Positions 57,972-64,000 of a DNA stretch of 64,000 bases are shown here, piece by piece. The stretch's first letter is position 1. The number at the start of each line of letters is the position of its first letter. The translations under genes and the position numbers were made by a program. This DNA comes from Hanleya hanleyi. Taxonomy: Eukaryota > Mollusca > Polyplacophora > Lepidopleurida > Hanleyidae. A model generated the notes under the pieces. It had not been told where the DNA came from. It worked only from the letters and a program-made list of their open reading frames with translations, and made no database searches. The stretch is taken from assembly GCA_036873755.1 (NCBI GenBank), contig JAVTVY010018918.1, positions 1 through 64,000 on the forward strand, read 5' to 3'.

Positions 57972-58086
57972 TCACCCCACCCATTGCCCGAGTCGTGTGG
58001 TGTTACGGAGAATGGCAGGCAGCGTATGCAGCAATGCCCCACATCACGTTCGGGGAAGGCCTAGCCAATCTGGTCGATTTGGAACC
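57866..58086 (+). pseudogene. Polinton packaging ATPase (FtsK/HerA type), N-terminal fragment
   Basis: It starts at CCATGG in good context. The first 73 residues match Polinton DNA-packaging ATPases, including RWQHPFTCIIAGPTGSGKT with Walker A GPTGSGKT, and VVWCYGEWQAAY. Homology stops at about 58085, where the sequence changes to capsid coding in another frame. The Walker B region and the C-terminal two thirds are therefore missing. The enzyme would have pumped element DNA into capsids. The open frame continues to 58237, but only as an out-of-frame translation of capsid sequence. Confidence 0.85.
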
Positions 58087-58977
58087 GCTTTATTCTACCA
58101 AGACACAGCCGAGCACATGGACACGGTGGACAATGAAGGATATAACAAACGGAAGGCTTTCACCGCGAACGGCGTCTCGGTGGGTCTCATGGGTCGACTG
58201 CACGCAGACCTCTTCATGCAAGACCGTTACCTCTTGAACAAGATCCCCATCAAAATCCGACTGATACGGGCGCCTCCGACCTTCACTTTGATGGCCACTA
58301 ACGTAGAGGGGCATGCAGCTGACTATAAGATTGTCATCCAAGACGCAGTCTTCTTTGTCCGAAAAGTGAAACCGCATCCAGACGTTCAATTGGGACACAT
58401 CAAAGCCTTGGAAACAAAACCAGCCCAGTACCCTATCCGACGTGTGCAAACCAAAGTGTTCTCTGTGCCTGCTGGAAATATGAGCGCCAACAAGGAAAAC
58501 CTGATCCTGGGGGAACTACCCAAACGATTGATCCTGGCCTGTGTGGAAAATACCAGTTTCAGCGGAGCCTATCCAGAGAACCCGTTTGACTTTCAACATT
58601 TCGGCATCGATTTTGTGGCCCTGCAAGTGGACGGACAACAGGTCCCAGCCACGGCCTTAACACCGAACTTTGGGCGCGGGAATTTCATTCGAGCCTATCA
58701 GAGCCTGTTTACAGCCACCGGTCAAATCAACCAGGACGAAGGGAATATGATCAGTCGGGAGGACTACGCGAACGGGTACACGTTGTTCTGTTTCGATCTG
58801 ACCCTCACCTTAGAGAACGACCATCAGCTGGCCCTGGCCAAGCAAGGCAATTTACGGTTGGAAATCCACTTTGCTCGAGCCCTCGGGACCACCGTCAATG
58901 TGATCTGCTACGCAGAGTTTGACATCATCATTCAATTGGACAAGGCGCGCAACGTCCTGTGTGACTTTGCTACCTAA
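58087..58977 (+). pseudogene. Polinton major capsid protein (hexon-like, F54H12.2-type), N-terminally truncated
   Basis: About 296 residues of the double-jelly-roll major capsid protein. They start at ALFYQDTAEHMD and include GRLHADLFMQDRYLLNKIPI, LPKRLILACVENTSFSGAYP and NPFDFQHFGIDFVALQVDGQ, then HFARALGTTVNVICYAEFD. The match to the large invertebrate F54H12.2-like family (Polinton/adintovirus hexon) is clear. The N-terminal part, perhaps a third of the protein, is lost in the same deletion that removed the ATPase C-terminus. An open frame upstream to 57655 is only the out-of-frame reading of the neighbouring genes. The remaining frame has no stops. Confidence 0.9.
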
Positions 58978-58978
58978 C

Positions 58979-59452
58979 ATGGATACAGACCAGATAAACA
59001 CCGTGCTGGAGAATGACCCAGGGACATGTATGGTCTTTCAAGGGGTGTTCGCCCGAGATGTGTTCCCATTAGACCGTATGTATCCTGCTGCTTACATTCT
59101 CAACACGGACCCGATGGATCGGCTCAGTGAACATTGGGTGGCCGTGTACTTGACAGAACAGCAGGGCGAATACTTCGACCCGTACGGCCTGCCACCCTTC
59201 CATCTGGATTCAACAGACTTCATGGATCAAGGCACAGAGACGTGATGTTGGAATAGTCAAACGTTGCAAAGCCTGGCCAGTAGCGTGTGCGGACAATATT
59301 GCTTGTTTTACCTGTACCATCGATGCCAGGGAAGAACCTTATCTACCATCGCACAGATGTTTGACGAGTGCCCCAAGGCCGAGGACCGCGATGTTCTCGT
59401 ATATGACTGGGCCTCCCATCATTTCAATGTACAAGCCGCGTTCTGGGCTTAA
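58979..59452 (+). pseudogene. Polinton adenain-like maturation protease with one nonsense codon
   Basis: The ATG at 58979 lies one base after the capsid stop. The original length is 157 residues. Cysteine-protease (C5/Ulp1-like) landmarks are present: His in EHWVAVYL, Asp in YFDPYGLPPF, and the Gln-Cys region SSVCGQYCLFYLYHRC with the nucleophile Cys in GQYC. The only visible lesion is a TGA at 59243-59245, between the Asp and Cys motifs; the frame is otherwise continuous. The enzyme would process capsid proteins during maturation. A premature stop there removes the nucleophile. Confidence 0.9.
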
Positions 59453-59575
59453 GTTCTTTCAATGTACAAGCCCCCTGTTCTGGGCTTAAGTTCTATCGAT
59501 TTCAATCTACAAGCCCCCTGTTCTGGGCTTAAGTTCTATCGATTTCAATGTACAAGCCCCCTGTTCTGGGCTTCA
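59424..59575. repeat. Tandem hairpin repeat after the protease gene
   Basis: Four copies (periods of about 34, then 46) of a unit with AATGTACAAGCCCCCTGTTC and TGGGCTTAAGTTC. The first copy is the last nine codons and stop of the protease. Each copy can fold as AAGCCC...GGGCTT. A polyadenylation signal AATAAA follows at 59618-59623, so these hairpins sit in the 3' end of the capsid/protease transcript. Confidence 0.8.
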
Positions 59576-59617
59576 GTTTTTTCACGTGGTTGTTCTCACG
59601 TTGTTGTTGTTTACTGA

Positions 59618-59623
59618 ATAAAA
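59618..59623 (+). terminator. Candidate polyadenylation signal for the rightward Polinton genes
   Basis: AATAAA shortly after the hairpin repeat and downstream of the last recognised gene. Assigned by motif and position only. Confidence 0.5.
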
Positions 59624-59949
59624 AAACAAAATGAGATCTCACCAAAAAAACCCTGTCTTGTGGGTTTTCTATATGAGCATAAAACAAGCGGCCATGAAGG
59701 CTATGGCAGACACGTGGGGATTCAGTCAAGTTGAGAAAGTAGCCAATCAGTGGCCTAGGATGGGGCCAAATGTAACCAATCAATGTCCAGAAAACAATGC
59801 AAGAGCACTGCAGTAAAATAGAGAGCCAGGGAAATCAGCCCACAGACCAAGTACATGTACATGTTTTGGTCTAGGTTAAGAGCGGACATTCCAGCACAAG
59901 GAGTTACAAGTTACAAGAGCAACAGGTGGAGTGAAAAACTATAGAGGTT
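59624..59949. other. Polinton inner right region, no gene recognised
   Basis: A 61-residue frame at 59631-59816 has no recognisable features. Positions 59784-59823 recur in inverted orientation at 60443-60481, showing local rearrangement. Confidence 0.4.
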
Positions 59950-62863
59950 CGAGGTGCGGGTAAAGACCAGGAAGACGGCGAGTGGAGACTCGTCCAACAC
60001 CTATAGATTAAGTTTATTACTATAAGTTCCATGGTTTCATGTATTAGTTCGTGCCAATACGGTTCTGGGAGAAACTGAGGGCTCCCCACTGGTCATTTAA
60101 CATGGATAAATAGATGGTAATATTGTCGGAGACCCTCCTCTATACATGGATGCTTCGGAAGGATGGATAAAGGCTATCTGTTGTCCCGAAGAGGGCCGGG
60201 CTTTGCCGGAGATGACCGGACCTTGCCATCCACCAGGGGCGCCACCAAACCACGTGACCTGCGCACTTCCGGTCACGCGCGATGGCAAGTTACAAGAGCA
60301 ACAGGTGGAGTGAAAAAACTATAGAGGTTCGAGGTGTGGGTAAAGACCAGGAAGACGGCGAGTGGAGACTCGTCCAACACCTATAGATTAAGTATATTAC
60401 TATAAGTTCCATGGTTTCATGTATTTTTTTCGTGCCATTACCTCTATTTTACTGCAGTGCTCTTGCTTTGTTTTCTGGACATTCATTGTAGAGGTTCGAG
60501 GTGCGGGTAAAGACCAGGTAGACGGCGAGTAGAGAGTCGTCCAACACCTATAGATTAAGTTTATTACTATAAGTTCCATGGTTTCATGTATTTTTTCGTG
60601 ACAATACGGTTCTGGAGAAAACTTGGGGTTCCCCACTGGCCATTTAACATGGATAATTAGATGGTAATATTGTCGGACACGCCCCTCTGTACATGGATGC
60701 TTCGGAAGGATGGATAAAGGCTATCTATTGGCCCGGAGAGGGCCGGATAAAGGCTATCTATTGGCCCGGAGAGGGCCGAGCCTTGCCGGAAGGGGGACCT
60801 TTGACCTTTTGACCTGGATGTGACCTTTTGACCCGACATTCACCCGCGCACTTCCGGTGATGCCGCGCAGGCGTGCAGCCGGATAACCAGCGCGCGCTGC
60901 GGCCGGGCCGGGCCGGGGAAAGCCCGGATGGAAAATCCGTACCATACATCTATGGGAAAACTGGAACTCGTCTGTGTTCGGAGGTAGGTTTAATGAAACC
61001 GGAAGTGACGTCACACACTTGCGCAGACCCACCACAATGAATGACCCGGATGTAAAGAAGTCCCCGGATGAATGAACAGGTCAGTACATGCATTCCTATC
61101 ATTCAAATGACCTTGAACTAGTGTGATCACGTGACCTCTCCGGGATGGAAAAACCCCAGAACCAAGTCAGTACATGCATCCCATACCCAGATCACGCCCG
61201 ATTCACGCAGACCGGAAGTGACGTCATACCCCACACCTGCACACAACCGTGATGGAAAAATCCCAGATACAAGTCAGTACATGCATTCCATACAGTCAGA
61301 CGAGGTCAAAATACTCGCTTCTGATTGGCTGTCAAGGGTCACGATATGCAAATTTGTTAGGTCAAAGGTCAATGGTAGTGAATATACGCACTCTATACTG
61401 GATATGACCTTGAACTGATCACGTGACCTCTCCGTGATGGAAAAAACCCAGATACAAATCGGTACATGCATCCCATATACCCAGGTCACGCCCGATTCAC
61501 GCAGACCGGAAGTGACGTCATATCACACACCTGTGCACAACCGTGATGGAAAAACCCCAGTACCAAGTCAGTACATGCATTCCATACAGTCAGACGAGGT
61601 CAAAATACACACATCTGATTGTCTGTCAAAGGTTACGATATGCATCAAAGGTCAATGGTAATGAATATACGCACTCTATACTGGAGGTCAAAGGTCAATG
61701 GGAGTCAATTTTCGCCCTTGATAGAGGTTTTCCCCTAGTTTAGGGGTAAAGTCCGTGTTCCGTTTTCTATATTTTCGGGGAAAATCCTGATTTTACATGC
61801 ACCCACCCATGACTTGATAGGCAGGCCCCTATAAACCCAGGGACCGATCATTCTCGTCTCGCGAGACTCCCTACTGCGAGAAAGAGTCTCACGCGTAAAT
61901 GGGAGCCATCCCCCCAAAATTTGGGGGTGAGTAGGCGGCGTATGATTATCTGGCTTCTCACTGACCTGCTGACTCCGCAGAGTTAGAAGCGAATTGCTAA
62001 ACATAACGTGGGCTATATAATTGGGAAATGACTCTTTCCGTTTCGGAGCATATCAATCGCGAACAAATTATTGTCGGTATGTATACTTGGCCGTGAAAGC
62101 GAGTTATCTAATACAGGAAGTAGTTCGCGGGTAGACACGGCTCGCTTTGAGAATGATGTCATTGCTGCCTCGCTTTGAGATTGGAGATTCAAAAATGTCA
62201 CCAGTTTACATGAGAGTCGCTTTGGTCTCCCGCGGGTAGACACGGCTCTCTTTGAGAATGAGGGACCGATATGACCCCTTTTGGATAGGGTTGATAGGAG
62301 TTTTTCCCTAGTTTAGGAATAAAGTCCGTGTTCCGCTTTTTATATTTTCGGGACAAGTCCTAATTTTACATACAGCCACCCATGACTTGATAGGCAGGCC
62401 TCGATATGCCCAGGGACCGATATTAGCCCTTTTTGATAGGGCTGATAGGAGTTTTCCCCTAGTTTAGGGATAAAGTCTGTGTTCCGCTTTTTATATTTTC
62501 GGGACAAATCTTAATTTTACATACAGCCACCCATACAGATGGCCCTGGAGGAGCGCTTCACTTTGGCACCTCACTCGACCCAATCGGTCTTCTAGGGGAC
62601 TCTATCGCCCCTGGAGATTGCCGGACACTCTCACGAAAACTCACGTATTTGGGACTACTTTCTGTCCGCGGAAGCAGACCGCATCACCGCGGAGGAAATC
62701 GAGGTCAAAATACTCGCTTCTGATTGGCTGTCTAAAGGTCACAATTGGATATGATATAGAGCAGTACACTTGCACTCAATGACCTTTGGTGTTGCATCAT
62801 GGGAATATGCAATTTTTTTAGGTCAAAGGTCAATGTTGCCTTAAATCAACTCTGCATACTACT
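59950..62863 (-). repeat. Polinton right terminal inverted repeat, rearranged
   Basis: About 2.9 kb, pairing with 51885-53813. It is longer because of the 412-bp insertion at 61849-62260 and because the inner part is present in about three partial copies, at 59944-60230, 60289-60430 and 60486-60790. Each copy includes GACCAGGAAGACGGCGAGTG or a close variant and ATTACTATAAGTTCCATGGT. AGGTCAAAGGTCA motifs occur at 61359, 61685 and 62820. The terminal bases are ATACTACT. Confidence 0.9.
61849..62260. mobile_element. 412-bp MITE inserted in the right inverted repeat
   Basis: It starts CATTCTC and ends GAGAATG, and is flanked by a perfect 10-bp duplication AGGGACCGAT (61839-61848 and 62261-62270). 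The matching site in the left inverted repeat (about 52475-52500) is unoccupied. A 9-11-bp duplication with short inverted ends fits a Mutator-like (MULE) non-autonomous element. It has no coding capacity. A related fragment is at 51631-51705. Confidence 0.88.
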
Positions 62864-62869
62864 CCTGGG

Positions 62870-63134
62870 TCTGATGGAATTAAAACTGTAGGCACAGGTA
62901 TATATAGTGTGTGAAGGAGATTCATTCGTTTTGGGTATCGCTTTTATTATTTTCTCTTCATAAAATTAAGCGCTGATGCTCGGGCATTTTGGATCATAAT
63001 TCGTCATATCTTTGTGCAGTATAATTATCCACATGAATGAAAGCTGACAAATAACGTTATAGGAACTGAAAATCGGTCACCTTCTTTATCTCAGATTCAT
63101 ATATGGTTCCCTCCATTTCCAGTACTATCTAAAG
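62870..63134. other. Right flank of the Polinton, no feature recognised
   Basis: AT-rich host DNA beginning after the right target duplication at 62864-62869. A short TATATAGTGTGTGAAGG stretch near 62900 has no supported gene. Confidence 0.45.
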
Positions 63135-63375
63135 AAAACTTGAGTGAAAAGTTCACCCAAGTAAGAGTGGAAATTCATCCCGCTCTAGTTTTAGTGAAAT
63201 TCCCTCAAATTTCAGATAACTCGCTCAATTGAGTGAAGTTGATTCCACTCAAGTTTAACTCACTCAACTTGAGTGAAAGTCACTCAAGTCACTCAACTTG
63301 AGTGGATTTTTTCACCTAAATACTTGACTGGGATGAATTCCCACTCTTATTTGAGTGAAATTTCACTCAAGTTTT
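63135..63375. mobile_element. 241-bp palindromic MITE rich in ACTCAAGT
   Basis: The ends AAAACTTGAGTGAAAAGTTC and its mirror (GAAATTTCACTCAAGTTTT) continue inward as AAGAGTGG and ATTCATCCC, mirrored as GGGATGAATTCCCACTCTTA. The core consists of many overlapping CACTCAA and TTGAGTG copies, including the palindrome ACTCAACTTGAGT, so it can form several alternative hairpins. No clear target duplication. Confidence 0.8.
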
Positions 63376-63586
63376 ATAAGAGAGTAAGACTTTGGGGACT
63401 AATCGGGTATCTTTAAAGAAATGAACTAACATGACCATGTTTTTTATGTTCGAATGGATACGTCACATGTAAGTGTTTTCGTCTTCGGAGGAGCATCATC
63501 CAACTGATGGATTTGACTGATCACTTTCGAATCAGCCAATGAAATGAGGCATCTTCAGGCCAGTAATGTACCCGTTTCTAAACGCA

Positions 63587-64000
63587 CAGTTGCCTGGCCT
63601 GTGGGATATTGGATGGTCGATGTCTACGTATAAATATATATATTTTTTTTAAATCGATTTTTTTTTAAATATTTTTTCTAAGTGTATTTCTCTTTCATCT
63701 TTGGCTCGAAGTCATTCCCTATAATGTCAAACCGAGTTACTACAGCTTTTAATTATCTAACATACCCTGCCCTCTATGACATATAGAGGGCAGGGTATGG
63801 TAGATAATTAAAAACTGTAGTAACTCGGGTTGACATTATAGGGAATGACTTTAATTGAGCCAAAGATGAAAGAGAAATACACTTAGAAAAAATATTTAAA
63901 AAAAAAATGGATTTAAAAAAATATATATATTTATTAATTTTAATAATTTATTGAAAAACTTTATACGTGGACATCGACCATCCAATATCCCACAGGCCAG
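63587..64000. mobile_element. Foldback MITE, right copy, cut by the window end
   Basis: Second copy of the palindromic element at 51168-51627, with the same arms (CAGTTGCCTGGCCTGTGGGA, then GGATGGTCGATG, TTCTCTTTCATCTTTGG and TAATTATCTAACATACCCTG). The window ends inside its right terminus (CCCACAGGCCAG), so its target duplication cannot be read. The mirror centre is near 63781. Confidence 0.85.

Larger units (their letters stand above)
51885..62863 (+). mobile_element. Polinton/Maverick (adintovirus-like) element, defective
   Basis: The limits are exact. The ends are inverted repeats beginning AGTAGTAT and finishing ATACTACT, starting with the AG typical of Polintons. The 6-bp target CCTGGG is duplicated at 51879-51884 and 62864-62869, which is the Polinton target size. 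At 10,979 bp it is shorter than the usual 15-20 kb or more. It encodes a retroviral-type integrase, a packaging ATPase fragment, a major capsid fragment and an adenain-like protease, plus small proteins, all rightward. Protein-primed DNA polymerase B and penton are absent. Breaks in at least four genes show it cannot move by itself. Its interior is clearly richer in GC than the surrounding DNA. Such elements self-synthesise their DNA and can behave as endogenous viruses. Confidence 0.95.

Noticed and set aside
57655..58086. N-terminal 144 residues of the 440-residue frame leading into the capsid protein
   Set aside because: This is the out-of-frame reading of the membrane-protein and ATPase genes. 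Capsid homology starts only at about 58087.

Overview
The window is animal nuclear DNA: AT-rich, repeat-dense, with GT-AG introns, tRNA-derived SINEs, many minisatellites and several classes of DNA transposon. The SINE types, the recurring GGGAGATAACT motif and a SINE tail ending in a (TCAC)n-like run fit a mollusc, probably a gastropod. That is an inference from memory of such repeats and was not searched.

Three host genes are supported. (1) Positions 2475-11112, plus strand: three consecutive internal/C-terminal exons of POLD2, the B subunit of DNA polymerase delta. The first intron found here holds about 5 kb of a 28-bp minisatellite. (2) Positions 19689-20509, plus strand: a possible two-exon gene for an 87-aa single-pass membrane protein of unknown function. 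(3) Positions 34722-28793, minus strand: a complete four-exon gene for a 379-aa membrane-anchored JmjC (cupin-8) Fe(II)/2-oxoglutarate dioxygenase-like protein. All splice phases agree and the HxD...H metal ligands are present; its introns carry 25-bp and 46-bp minisatellites.

Most of the rest is repeats and non-autonomous mobile elements. They include two adjacent elements (14825-18799) built of about 166-bp monomers and each closed by a long hairpin; a satellite-bearing insertion with CCCCTCGG ends; a 2.0-kb element with CRE-rich inverted ends (37174-39173); a 305-bp palindromic element with a 6-bp target duplication (41519-41823); and a module present twice (43055 and 47263) that carries a different minisatellite in each copy.

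The main feature of the right end is a Polinton/Maverick (adintovirus-like) element whose limits can be read to the base: 51885-62863 (10,979 bp), flanked by a 6-bp target duplication CCTGGG, with inverted repeats of about 1.9 kb (left) and 2.9 kb (right). Inside, all on the plus strand, are a tail-anchored small protein, two paralogous small proteins sharing a TATA-type promoter motif, a retroviral-type integrase with chromodomain, a Ser/Thr-rich membrane protein, the start of a packaging ATPase fused by deletion to the end of a major capsid protein, and an adenain-like protease. The integrase, ATPase, capsid and protease genes are all broken, and no DNA polymerase B or penton gene is present, so this is a dead copy. 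The inverted repeats carry perfect DR1 nuclear-receptor motifs, CRE and CCAAT motifs. A later 412-bp insertion with a 10-bp target duplication sits in the right repeat only, the left repeat preserving the empty site. Foldback MITEs lie outside both ends.
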